This document shows, in pieces, positions 10,920 to 22,181 of a DNA stretch of 64,000 nucleotides. Numbering within the stretch: the stretch's first letter is position 1; each line of letters opens with the position of its first letter. The notes beneath the pieces are model-generated. The model worked only from the letters and a program-made list of their open reading frames with translations, was not told where the DNA came from and did not search any database. A program made the translations under genes and the position numbers. This DNA comes from Sipunculus nudus (taxonomy: Eukaryota; Annelida; Sipuncula; Golfingiida; Sipunculidae), in contig CM049313.1 in NCBI GenBank assembly GCA_026874595.1, positions 50,331,659 through 50,395,658 of the forward strand. Reading direction: 5' to 3'.

Positions 10920-13900
10920 ACTTTCAGGATCGCGGGAATAAGCGTCAGAGACGCGTGATAACGGGCTGGGACTATCAACCTCCATGCGTCCCCTCAGACA
11001 CGCAGTTTCACGCTTCAATTCCTCGAGATCAAAGTGCCCCCCATAAGAGTTGTTGACAAGCGATCATTACCCTAAGCCGGTCGTGTTTAAACACGTATTT
11101 GTTTTTCCAGATCAAAGTGTTATCTCAAACGTATTCCTTTTCAAGCCGAACTGCCCGTCAAAATAACAATTATATTATTAGACAATTTACTAAATCTAAT
11201 ACATAAGTCCAGCTTTACATAACATTTTGATATACCAAACCGTATAATATTATCTAGTTGTCTAATTACATATTTCTGGTATAATGAGAATAGGTGCAAT
11301 ACAGTGGACAGGTAATCGTTTTGTGAATTCTATTGGAGACTCATAAATAAAGGGAAATTAAACGTGCATAATGAATTTTACAAAAGATGTTTTCAAATGT
11401 ACCTATCCCTCTTGTAACAATATCAATATTCATGATTTTTTATGTAAGCGCAGTTCATTTCATGACATGCGCGACTAATTTCATACAGCATGGGAATATT
11501 TTACAATTATACACAGCGAGTATCTGCATGAAATTGCAAGTTTAATTGAAAGCAGTTTTTAATTTAATGTGCCCCTCACACGATTTCAGGTATTCCTGCT
11601 GATTAACGATTTTTTTCTACTCAGTTTCTATTCATTTACGAAACACAATGCTTATTGGAGCTACATTTTGTCATCCACTTTGTTTGGACTCTCGATCTAA
11701 GTTTTCCGAACATCTATTTTTTAAGTCATTTTAATTTTAATTGTATTATCTGTCTCTGATATTCCTGTTTAGTCATCTTAATGCATTTTACTGTGTACAG
11801 TGCCTTAGAGCTATTGTTTTTAATACAGTGAATTAGACACTTAAATATACTTAAATAAATAAAATAAATTTTTTAAAAATTACATTAATCGTGGACAGTT
11901 TCAAGTGTACTGACACGCCTAATTGGGCACGCTCAATGCCGTTGATTAACGGGACTACATCTTCATCTGGTTAGCTGTTGACGTAATCCTGGTGTTATTG
12001 AGCCTCCTTAAGTATAAATACAGTGCCTTTCTGCGTTTATTCACATGCGTCCGAGATACCATGACAATTGAACAGCGGCAACTGACAAGTTCCTTCAACT
12101 CTTCCTCTCCTTAAAGCACAGGCAGTCAATACAAGACAGCTAAGTCTGATGTCGTATGAATTCCCTGCATAAGTTGTAACAGACAATAATTTTATTTGAG
12201 ATAAAATGATGCAATGTGTTGTGTTGTTGTTTGCAAAATTAAATGAATGCAAATGATAATAAAATAAATATTAACTTGATTTCATGCAGACCCTTCAATA
12301 TTAGCCATGAACCCGCGGGGCTCTCCAAAATCGCATTGGACTCTCATATATATATACTTTCTACTTCCTATGTTGCAGAGTAAACTTCAAATTTATAGTT
12401 CAAGGACCCGATATGTGTACCTGGGATTTTTTTTCTTTTATATTTTTATATACAACCAACAGTTGCATACCAAAAGGTTGGTAGGCGATTTTTTTTTTAG
12501 CAAACCTTGCAAGAGCCTAGATGTTTGTGATTTAGCGACCAGTCTATTTGTGCTCTTGGAAATGCATGAATTGGCACTGTCTGACGTTAACATCTCACTA
12601 GGAATTCGCTTCAGGCTTTTACTGTAGAATATAGGAGTACTAGAAAAGGGAATAGCTAACGATGACATTACCGGTGACTTGCCTGTGATGTTAACCGCTT
12701 GAGAAAAACTTAAGTACGAAAGCTAGTGAAAAGTAAATATACAAAATGAAAACGGAAAATGTGAAAGCAAGTTTAATGGGTTCTGTTTAAGACACACAAA
12801 AAACGAGGCTTTTAAAGGACAACAGGTGGCATTTTGTAGCAGAGTACCTTCAGGAGTGTACCGTGGGCACCAGGTTCCTAGCACAAAGATGTTTTCATGT
12901 TTGTTCATGAGATAAATGCGATATAGGACGTTGTTAAAAACTATAAATATAAAATTATTAAAATTCTGATAGTCTATCAAACGAAACATATTTGTTCTGG
13001 CAAGCTTATGATATATTCTATAATCTTCTTTGAAAACATAGCGGATTCAATGTTTCACTTGCGCTTACAGGTTCCGTGATTCTGACGGGTAGCAAAAACA
13101 GATGAAGTCTGTTCAGTAAATGTATTAAACTGACTGGAGTTAATTGAACCATGTGCTGATAATTGAAGCGCACCAGAGGCAGGTTTCTGCCGATCTGACA
13201 GTAATACACTCATCTGGTGTGATGCCAGGATATAATCACATTCACTCCCCCTATATTTTTTACAACAAAGCATTTCTATAAAAAAAATACTATGAAAGTG
13301 CCATTGGGCGTTTCTCCGTGTGTAGAGTCACTTCCTGTAACTTTAGCATTAACTCTAGCTATCCTGTGTCAGTGTCACTTATCTAATTTTTTGTGTGTTA
13401 ATTATGAAGGCAGTGGTTCACGGTGAGTTGAGAGCACGCAGATCACCATTAAACACGCCATGTCCCTTCCCATCATCAATCCGGGGGCCACTAGTGGTAT
13501 TATCAGCGGGCACAAGACTACCCAGATCATCATTAAGAGCACAAGACCATGGAGACCCTTAAAGCCAGCTACTTACAATGCCCCGACTAGTTAGAGGGAC
13601 TGGAGATGCGATTCTTCGGGTACGGAGTCTGCCGTGGCGAAGAAACGCACACCTTCTTCACCGTAACAAAGCCAAATTAGGGAAACTTCCCTCAAAGCAA
13701 GGATGCTGGCATCAGGGTAAGAGGACGGGGACTGTTTTAAGTACATCCTTGTCGGCGATGAACAGAACACAAGCCCGAAATAATGTAGACAAACGACCCC
13801 GCAAACAGATACTGAAACCCACGTAATCAAGACCACGAAGAAAAGTTACTTTTATATGATTTTCGTCCTCCTTTTCTCGTTGTATTTTACAATGTTTTCT

Positions 13901-14034
13901 TTCAGTTAATTCTGCTTCCTCCCGCCAATGTAGATCATACTTAGTATTTAATTCAATGAAACTAATGGAACTACTGTAGAGGCATCCCATTATAGTTCGT
14001 TTCAATTTATTGAAGTCGTGTCTTCTCCAAGATA

Positions 14035-14035
<1 letters not shown>
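10917..14035. other. Non-genic stretch, no supported gene
   Basis: Several open frames of 70-106 codons occur (12307-12627 plus, 12438-12668 minus, 12723-12989 minus, 13578-13826 plus, 13591-13836 minus). They overlap on opposite strands and resemble no family known to me. Positions 13430-13830 are richer in GC than the surroundings, and a decayed repeat or exon is possible there. Confidence 0.4.
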
Positions 14036-14094
<59 letters not shown>

Positions 14095-14098
14095 TATA
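14036..14098. repeat. (AT)n microsatellite
   Basis: About 53 bp of AT repeat, then a short interrupted tail. Confidence 0.95.
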
Positions 14099-14516
14099 TT
14101 CTTAATTGTTTGTTTTTCCCTTATATTAATTTTACCAATATATCGACATATTGCCTGAACTCTACTATTTATATTGTACAACCAATCGAAGAGGATAAAA
14201 CTGATAACCCTGATACAATCGAAACCGTGAGGGCCCCCTACATTTCGTTATAGAGGCATGTTTATAAAAAAAACTAATATACAGTTTTGATAATAATAAA
14301 AGAGATGATTCATAACTGAAAATATAGCTCTATTTTTTACTTCTTGATGACAACAATAATTGACGATCTCTTATTGGGACCAGTCTACTGATTTATCTAA
14401 TGTCTTTCTTTTTGCCCTGCATCATCCGTCATCTGTATTGAGATGGTATACTGGGTAACAGAGGACATCTGTCAAGTAACCATTCATGCCATAAAAATTG
14501 TAATCTGTAACATTCA

Positions 14517-14518
<2 letters not shown>

Positions 14519-14584
<66 letters not shown>
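14519..14584. repeat. (AT)n microsatellite
   Basis: About 66 bp of uninterrupted AT repeat. Confidence 0.95.
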
Positions 14585-14586
<2 letters not shown>

Positions 14587-14589
14587 CCT

Positions 14590-15715
14590 TCCACGTTAAA
14601 ACATGGTTCCAACTTCTTGTATTCAAATAAAAAGGTATGATTAATATGACAATGTATCACTGACAACAATGGCTACAATTTCTAGGAACCACAAAATCAG
14701 GAGGTACGCCTATTATTTGTATATGTATATTTATATATAGATGCGTGCTTGGTCCTTTAATCTTCATATGTCCTCTCACTAAGCTAATATGACGTGTGCT
14801 GTATCGACACGAGGGATTGCTGACATAATCACCTCGGTGGTAACAAGAACTTCCGGCGGGAGACTCGACTATTTCCTGCTAACCTCAAAAGGGATTAAGC
14901 AACACGGTCGTACGGCAGGTCATCTGCTCCGGTACACACAAATAATTGGATTTGGAAATTATTGTATCCTGTAGGGAATAGAAGCCATGGAAGAATGTTT
15001 GACATTTCTCAAGCGTGTTATAATTTCGTGTCCTTGTTCAGGTGAAAAAGGAAGACGACGTTCCACATTATTCCTTGTTTAATGTAGTTTATGCCGCAAA
15101 ACAGTTTCCAGTCGTTGGACCTCCATAAGTAAAGCCACTTCTTCAAACCCCACCAGAACCTGCGAGGTAGGCGGTGTAAATATAAACTGCGACTTGATTG
15201 ATTTCGTCTAACGCCTTAATAATAAACTATGGATTGGTTATTTCCAGCCTCCTTTCAAGAAAATGCTGAGCTCTCGATAAAAGCCCATTTCATTATGATA
15301 GGGCCCATGCATTTTTAATATCTAGCGCCATCTTCTTGCCATAATGGTGTCCATAATCAAATTATTCTGCATTTTTTGTTATTATAAAACTAATTAATAA
15401 CTTTCATCAGCCAGTGAAATGTTGGTATATAACTCATTACTCAATTAATCTAAGTGAAAAAAAGCAGCTGACAGGGCATTAAACATATTATGAATGTACG
15501 AATATGAAATTAAAGATTTCTTATAAACTATTGATATAATAACATTTGAATTCCTATCACTTGCAAATATGCAATCTTGACTTCTCTTATTAGATTTCTC
15601 TAATTATAGACAGTAAATATTTGCCAGTGAAAATAATATATTTTAGTTAAATTTCAAAACATAAGAATTTGGTCTTGTTAACACTGAAAATATTTTCCTT
15701 CGTCAGGACGGCCTG
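14590..15715. other. Non-genic stretch, no recognised feature
   Basis: AT-rich DNA with one short open frame (14789-14974) of no recognisable family. No RNA gene or repeat seen. Confidence 0.5.
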
Positions 15716-15717
15716 CG

Positions 15718-16010
15718 TTCATTCGCGTTCGTTTGTGTGTTTGTGTGTGTGTGTTTAATCACAACATTAACGCTATCATGGACGGGATCCCATAAAGTTT
15801 TCAGGGCACCTCGGGAATGGGCCAATCGAGAATGAGATTCTTGAGTGGATCCGCCTCATGATCAGGGAATGGTCACAAATATGCAGTCGCTTGTGCACGT
15901 ATGAGTCTTAGAAATGGGTTAATGTGTTCATGCAAAAGCTGGTTTAAAGCATACACCAATAAGAACCGGGGAGGCCTGCATTTCCGGAAATGCTTATTAC
16001 CCTTCTAGTT
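15718..16010 (+). repeat. Dispersed unidentified family, copy A (decayed)
   Basis: This stretch aligns by eye with the minus strand of 26950-27370 and the plus strand of about 20700-20950. Shared landmarks, in order, are GTTCGTTTGTGTGT, an ATC-CAT segment, GGAATGGGCCAAT, GTGGAT, TCACAAAT-TGCAGTC and GGAGGC-TGCATT. In the frame that is open in the 27 kb copy it reads VDPPHDQGMVTNMQSLVHV with a stop soon after, followed later by GGLHFRKC. It is clearly disrupted and not a gene. The family is not one I recognise. Confidence 0.55.
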
Positions 16011-16598
16011 ACTGTGTTATTTGTGCAATAAGCTTATAGAGTATAGGACTTTAATTATGAATTATCTCGAAAATGTGTCTTAATTCACAAATCAGACTTC
16101 CATTCTAATTATCATTGAATTATTTTCTGTAATTTAACTAATAACACTTCATGAATCTTTATTTTTACTTTGGTTTTCTTTCTTTTTATCATAAAGTGTG
16201 ACAAGAATATTGAAATTAATTTTTTTAATCAAACTGGATTTACACATTATGAGCGTGTTAGTATAACCGTATCTGCGAGGACATGATATTGAATGCACAC
16301 CAAACATACGACGACTTTTGACCTATGAGGACGTGTACACTGTTTCCTTTTCTATTTTTATTCTTCCCATTTTTGTTTTCGCGTTCGGCAATTACTTCGC
16401 TGGAGGCAGTAAATATACGTTTAGGACAGTTGTCGCGATGATATGTAAAGGAGGGGCATCAAAGCGTGCTTTATATGCTAATTAGTAGATCTTCGTTTGA
16501 AATTCGACTGGAAGGTACATGAAAAAGAGCAATATGCGAATGAATGTCCTCGCAAGTTGTTCCCCAAAGTAATGCGCTACGCCAATGCATCGTTTTTT

Positions 16599-18680
16599 AG
16601 CTCAGCTGACTGTAAGTCATCTGAGCTATAGGGATCACCTTTTGTCCGTCGTCCGTCCGGCCGTCCGGGCGTCTGTCCGTTAACAGGGCACAAATCGTAA
16701 CCGCTAGACCTGGAATCTTCTTACTTGACATCCTGGGAGGTCTATGGAAATTCTCCTTGTAAACCAGAAATTAGGTCACTGTGACCTATATTCTTCGAGC
16801 TATGGGGTTCCGAAGTACCCCCCAGAATAATGGAAAATTTGATACAAAAGCTCAATTATCTGAACAACTAATGCATTCATCATCATGATTTCTTGTATGG
16901 ATATTGATCATAGAGTGTTTCATCAGTTTCTGCAGACTGGTGGCGCCACCTGTATTTTTTCGATCTTTACCAATATTTTTCTCTATTTTTGAGACCTCTT
17001 AAGATGCGGCCATCTGTTAACAGGGCACAAATCGTAACGACTACACCTAGAATCTACTCTCTTGACATGCAGGGAGGCCCATAAAAAGTCTCTTAGGAAA
17101 CCTGAAATTATGTCTCTGTTACCCATAACCTTTGAGCTATGAGGCTCCGAAGTACCCCCCCAGAATAATGGAAAATTTGATACAAAAGCTCAAGTATCTA
17201 AACAACTATTGCAGTGATCACCATGATTTTTTGCATGGATATTGATCATGGAATGTGTCATCAGTTTCTGCAGTATGGTGGCGCCACCTGTATTTTTTTT
17301 TTATTTTTACGAATTTTTTTCTCTATTTTTGAAACCTCATAAGATGCGGTCATCTGTTAACATGGCACAAATCGTAACAGCTGGACCTAGAATCTTCTCT
17401 CTTGACATGCTGAGAAGCCCATGAAAAGTCTCCTTAAAAACTTGAAATTTGGTCTCTGTTACCCATAACCTCTGAGCTATGGGGCTCCGAAGTGCCCCCC
17501 AGAATAATGGAAAATTTGATACAAAAGCTCAAGTATCTGAACAATTATTATATTGATCACCATGATTCTTTGCATGGATATTGATCATGAAATGTTTCAT
17601 CAGTTTCTCCATTCTGGTGGCACCACCTGTATTTTTTCAATTTTTAGCTCAGCTGACTGAAAGTCATCTGAGCTATAGGGATCACCTTTTGTCCGTCGTC
17701 CGTCCGGCCATCCAGGCGTCTGTCTGTTAACAGGGCACAAATCGTAACCACTAGACCTGGAATCTTCTTACTTGACATCCTGGGAGGTCTATGAAAATTC
17801 TCCTTGTAAACCTGAAATTTGAAATTAGGTCACTGTGACCTATATTCTTTGAGCTATGGGGTTCTGAAGTACCCCCCAGAATAATGCAAAATTTAATACA
17901 AAAGCTCAAGTATCTGAACAACTAATGCAGTAATCACCATGATTCTTTGCATGGATATTGATCATGGAGTGTTTCATCAATTTCTGGAGATTGGTGGCGC
18001 CACCTATATTTTTTTTATTTTTTACGATTTTTTTTCTCTACTTTTGTGATCTTTAAACATTTGGTCATCTGTAAACAGGGCACAAATCATAATGACTGGT
18101 CCTAGAATCTTCTGTCCTCACCTCCAGGGAAGCCCATAAAAGGTCTACATGGAAACCCGAAATAAGGTCCCTGTTACCCATATTCTGTGAGCTATGGGGC
18201 TCTGAAGTACCCCCCAGAATAAAGATTTGGTCATATATTAACAGGGCACAAATCATAATGACTGGACCTAGAGTCTTCTTTCTTAACATGCAGGGAGGTC
18301 CATGAAACATCTTGGAAACCTAAAATTAGGTCTCTGTTACCCATATCCTTCATCCTATGCGGCTTTGAAATACCCCCAAGAATAAACATTTGGTCATCTG
18401 TTAACAGGGCACAAATCATAATAACTGGACCTAGAATTTTATTTTTTGACATGCTGGGAGACCCCTGAAAAGTCATCTTGTAAACCTTGAAAATAGGTGT
18501 CTGTTACCCATATCCTTCATGCTACAGAGCTCCATAGTACCCCAATGAAAATTGGATGATTTTATACAAAAGCTCAAGTTTGGAAAAAGTATTTCATTCA
18601 AATTTGACATTCAGATGATAAAATTACTTTTGTCAATGTCTTCCTGGTCAGCTGAGCATCATGACCCTTGGGTCACTTGT
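16599..18680 (+). mobile_element. Hairpin-ended tandem-core element (pearl/CvA-like, possibly Helentron-related)
   Basis: The left end is a hairpin: AGCTCAGCTGACT, loop GTA, AGTCATCTGAGCT (16599-16627), a 13-bp stem with one mismatch. It is followed by a GTCCGTCGTCCGTCC-type tract. The body is a tandem array marked by AACAGGGCACAAATC near 16682, 17019, 17359, 17729, 18073, 18240 and 18402. The first four intervals are about 340-370 bp and the last two about 165 bp. The right end is GTCAGCTGAGCATCATGACC with hairpin TGACCC-TT-GGGTCA (18662-18675), ending CTTGT. A second copy of the left hairpin lies inside at 17646-17674, so two elements may be joined. Left hairpin, about 160-bp core repeats and 3' hairpin is the plan of bivalve pearl/CvA elements, which have been linked to Helentrons. 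No coding capacity is seen. Confidence 0.65.
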
Positions 18681-19778
18681 ATTATCTAATCAGCCTTTCC
18701 TTTAAAAAGTGTGCACTGATACACGCGTCTTCAAGTGTTTTAATTCCCAGTGATTTTTCTCGTCATTGTAGTGGAACTGCTAGCCCTCAGAAGTATGGTT
18801 TCAAAGCTACCTTCTAGAGGGTAAGTTTAGCTGCGTATGTGTATGTGCACCATTTTCCAACTTGGTAATTAAAAAGTCCGGCATCCTCTTCCATAAATCC
18901 TTGCTTTACCCCTGTTAATATATAATGGACATGAAACGCGGGAGCTTTCTGTCAACAACGAGTCATAAGATGTAAAAGTGCGTATGGAAGTTGTTTAGTA
19001 CAAACTGTTTGTGTTACAAGTAAAAAATGTTATCCTTTATGAGTCATCGAATGTTTTCCCGAAACTTATAACTTTATGGGACAGACACGAAAAAAATTAA
19101 ACACGAATTTCTCAAAAACGCAAAGTACATATAAATTTTGCGGCTCATACACAGGTAAAAGAAAGCTAATCGACCACACACAAGAATAATTATTTTTCCC
19201 AGTATGCTGTATTTTAATTCCAGTGGCGGAGCCATGAGTATTTCACTTAAAGCTTCGTGATTAAAGCAATATCTCTCACAAAAGAAAAAGAAAGAAAAAA
19301 TTAAAAGACCCAACTCTTCATTTCCGGCGTGCTTAACGTAAAGGAATTATTAAAAAAAAAAAACGGTTTTCATAGAAAGCAGATTAAGGCAAGATTAATG
19401 CAACCAAAAAGTATCCTGAGAAAGATCATATTAGTCAGCCTGTTCTTCGAAAGTATTTTTCAAGTATATTTGTCGAGCATCCTCCAGACATCGTCTCTAG
19501 ATAGATCTGTATATTGAGCGAAGAAAAAAAAACTTATACGATATTTAATGTTAGTTGTTTTAGATTATGGTGAAAACAATAATCAAATAACTGATTGTCT
19601 GTTTATTTTACCTGGTCGGCTCACGCGTGCTTTCAGTAAATTATCACATACGTACAATGCCCTAAATAATCAAAACAAAAAAGCAGGGTGAAATTTAAAT
19701 TTGAAGCTTTCTAGCAGATTTTCATTAATATTCATGGTGCATGTAAGAATATGTGCCAGGGAAATCCCAATTAACCGT
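18681..19778. other. Non-genic stretch, no recognised feature
   Basis: AT-rich DNA. The open frames at 19074-19313 (minus) and 19329-19517 (plus) are low in complexity and resemble nothing known to me. Confidence 0.5.
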
Positions 19779-20094
19779 TGGTGCGGGTCTGGATTAAAAC
19801 AGTGGTGCGGGTCTGGATAAAAACGGTGGTTTGGGTCTGGATAAAAACGTTGATGCGGGTCTGGATGAAAACGTTGGTGTGGGTCTGGATAAAAACTGTG
19901 GTGCGGGTCTGGATAAAAACGTTGATGTGAGTCTGGATGAAAACGTTGATGCCGGTCTGGAAAAAAAACGTTGCCGCGGGTCTGGATAAAAACGTTGGTG
20001 CGGGTCTGGATAAATAAAACGTTGGTGCGGGTCTGGATAATAATGTGGGCGCGGGTCTGGATAAAAATGTTGGTGCGGATATGGATAAAAAAGC
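19779..20094. repeat. 24-bp minisatellite, about 13 copies
   Basis: The unit is close to TGGTGCGGGTCTGGATAAAA plus four bases. It repeats about 13 times with scattered substitutions and a few length changes (GGATAAATAAAAC, GGAAAAAAAAC). Because 24 is a multiple of three, two minus-strand frames stay open and read as repeats of FYPDPHQR-like octapeptides. The copies with changed length shift the frame, and no start context or signal peptide is seen, so a protein is unlikely. Confidence 0.9.
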
Positions 20095-20095
20095 T

Positions 20096-20541
20096 TTGCT
20101 CCACTGAATTCCATGTTTTATAAATCAAGATAACACTTTCAGAAGAATGTCATATGATACGTATTGTTGTGACAGAGGGATCCAGTGGCTGGCCAGGAAA
20201 TAAAATAGACAGGTTGACAGCTTCAAATTCAAAAGCTTTGCGGCTCAGAAGTTTGGCGTCATGTCTTCCGGAATACCGCTATACAGGGCAGGACTTACAT
20301 GTTTTAATCCAAGCTAGCAGTGAAATAACTTAAGGGTGAAAGTCTTTAAAAAATGTAGCATAATTTTGTCTAAAAGGCCCATTATATCTAGCGAATAGCA
20401 GGTCCGTGAATATTTGCCTAATATTGCAACCGTGTCTTTAAGCAGACGATCTCACCCTGTAAACCTCTTAATGTATGTAAGCATTTCATATTCAGTTTTG
20501 TATACAAATTAACCTCTGTTATATCGCACGGTACTATTTTG

Positions 20542-20591
<50 letters not shown>

Positions 20592-20700
20592 GCAGCGGTA
20601 ATTAATTACATAATTATGGAACATCAAGGTGTAATATAATAGTCCATGCTGACTCAAACATCAAGAGCTCCTGCAAGAGACAGCATAATTGACGCTCTTA
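20096..20700. repeat. (AT)n microsatellite in featureless DNA
   Basis: An (AT)n tract lies at about 20545-20590. The remainder holds nothing recognisable. Confidence 0.7.
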
Positions 20701-20955
20701 AGCAATCATTATTTCAATGACATCTTTAGGGCATTTCGCGAATGGACCTAGAGAATAAAAATAGATTTAAGTGTGGATACGGCAAATGCTACGAACGTTA
20801 TCAAGGAATATTCACAAATGTAGAGTCACTGATGGGACATGGGTACATGACCGAATGCAAACCCGGTTTTGGAGGCATTCCTCAATAGGGACCTCCACAT
20901 TGCGAAAGGCTTGCATTCCATAAAATGCAGATTTCATATTTCTTCAAAAACTAGA
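20701..20955 (+). repeat. Dispersed unidentified family, copy B (decayed)
   Basis: By eye this matches copies at 15718-16010 and on the minus strand of 26950-27350. Shared landmarks are AGGGCATTTCG-GAATGG, AGATTTAAGTGTGGAT, ATTCACAAATGTAGAGTCACT and AGGCTTGCATTCC with TGCAGATTT. Conceptually it carries GIFTNVESL where copy C has EIFTNVQSL, so similarity holds at the protein level. Frame changes and stops show it is dead. A (GA)n-rich tract follows at 20990-21020. Confidence 0.55.
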
Positions 20956-21418
20956 ATACCCGCAGTATCAGCAGACTGCACGTTATGGGAAAGAGAGAGA
21001 GAGAGAAAGAGAGAGAGGAAGAGATCTGTGGTTGAGAAATCGTGATCTAATATGGTTTGACACCTATGTTGGACCCTGCAGATTAACGCCTCTGATATCA
21101 CAGACAACAGCATAAACGACTTCTCGAATATCCAATACTGATATGATAAGTGCACAGACATGTACGCTTGGTCCCAGGCAGTGATCGTGGTGGCCAGACT
21201 CCCCTTCTGACCACAAACATCCTTTGACCCGTGGTCTCGATTATCCTAGTCATGTCAGGTTTCTGTCAGGCAGAGATGATATGTTGTGATTTAGTCAACC
21301 TGTGGCGATATATATATATTCAAAAAGCACTCACCTGAGGATCGGGTCGCATCCTGTGAAACAGTTTGTCGTTAATTTACAGTGTTGTTTTTCTTATATA
21401 TATATATATATATATATA

Positions 21419-21596
21419 CAGTGAAATCTCGTTGTGTCGAACTCGCTTAAGTTGAATACCCCGCTTTATCGAAGTTACAGACTCGATTTTCCGGACAACT
21501 AAAGTTAAATTATTACCAAATAAAACCCGCTGTGTCGAACCTCGGATGTGTTACAAATTTTCTGAGGGTTTCTTCGACTTCGACACAACGAGGTTG
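21419..21596. mobile_element. Short inverted-repeat element (pogo/Tigger-type MITE)
   Basis: The left end reads CAGTGAAATCTCGTTGTGTC and the right end, reversed, CAACCTCGTTGTGTCGAAG. The two share CTCGTTGTGTCGAA, with the left carrying a few extra bases near its start. TA flanks both sides (21417-21418 and 21597-21598), inside an (AT)n tract. CAGTGAAA-CTCG ends and TA targets are typical of Tigger-group elements. At about 178 bp it has no coding capacity and would need a transposase from elsewhere. It is distinct in sequence from the element at 9772-10862. Confidence 0.65.
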
Positions 21597-21599
21597 TAT

Positions 21600-21800
21600 A
21601 TATAAATATATACATGTCGAGGCCAAGATTAAAATCTGGTACAGTTTTGAACTGGTCTGTCCAAGATTACAATTTTGATCTGGACCGGCCCAGATCGGTT
21701 ATAAACTGGGCCAGCCAAGACTAAAATGTTGATCTTGGCCGGTCCAGATTACAATCCTGTGGTAAAAAAATCAGGATTGAGATCTTGTCTGGACTGATTA
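21600..21800. repeat. Low-copy repeat, GGCC-AGATTA-AAT unit
   Basis: Three or four diverged units share GGCCAAGATTA, AAATNTTGATCT and CTGG-CCGGCCCAGAT-like segments. The array is degenerate and directly precedes the longer minisatellite pair. Confidence 0.55.
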
Positions 21801-21803
21801 TAA

Positions 21804-22180
21804 ACCATAGTGATCATTAATCAGGATGGCTGCTGCAGGGCCATAGTCAACATTTATCAGAATGTCAACTGAAAGGCCATAGTGACCATTTATCAGGATT
21901 TCAGCTGCTTGTTGTCAGTGACTATTTTCCAGGATGTCAGCTGCAAGGCCAAAGTGACCGTTTATCAGGATGTCAGTTGCTGGGGGATAACGGCTATTTA
22001 TCAGGATGTCAGCTGAAGGTCAACAGTGACCATTTATCAAGATGTCAGCTGCAAGGCCATAGTCACCATTTATCAGTATGCAAGCAGCAAGGCCATAGTG
22101 ACCATGTTTCAAGATGTCAACAGCAAGGCCAAAGTGACCATTTATCAAGATGTCAGCTGATGGGTGACTGCTAATTTATC
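21804..22180 (+). repeat. Minisatellite, forward array, about 37-38 bp unit
   Basis: About ten copies of a unit centred on TTTATCAGGATGTCAGCTGC followed by AAGGCCATAGTGACCA. The core TTTATCAGGATGTC is the exact reverse complement of GACATCCTGATAAA in the next array, so the two are one repeat family in opposite directions. Open frames inside are by-products of the repeat. Confidence 0.85.
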
Positions 22181-22181
22181 A

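Noticed and set aside
12438-12694. Possible serine-rich coding exon on the minus strand
   Set aside because: It is open and protein-like, but the acceptor is weak, no donor fits and an opposite-strand frame is also open. No family recognised.
13578-13836. Overlapping plus and minus open frames of about 80 codons
   Set aside because: Both strands are open over the same GC-richer patch and neither product resembles a family. Probably mutual shadows.
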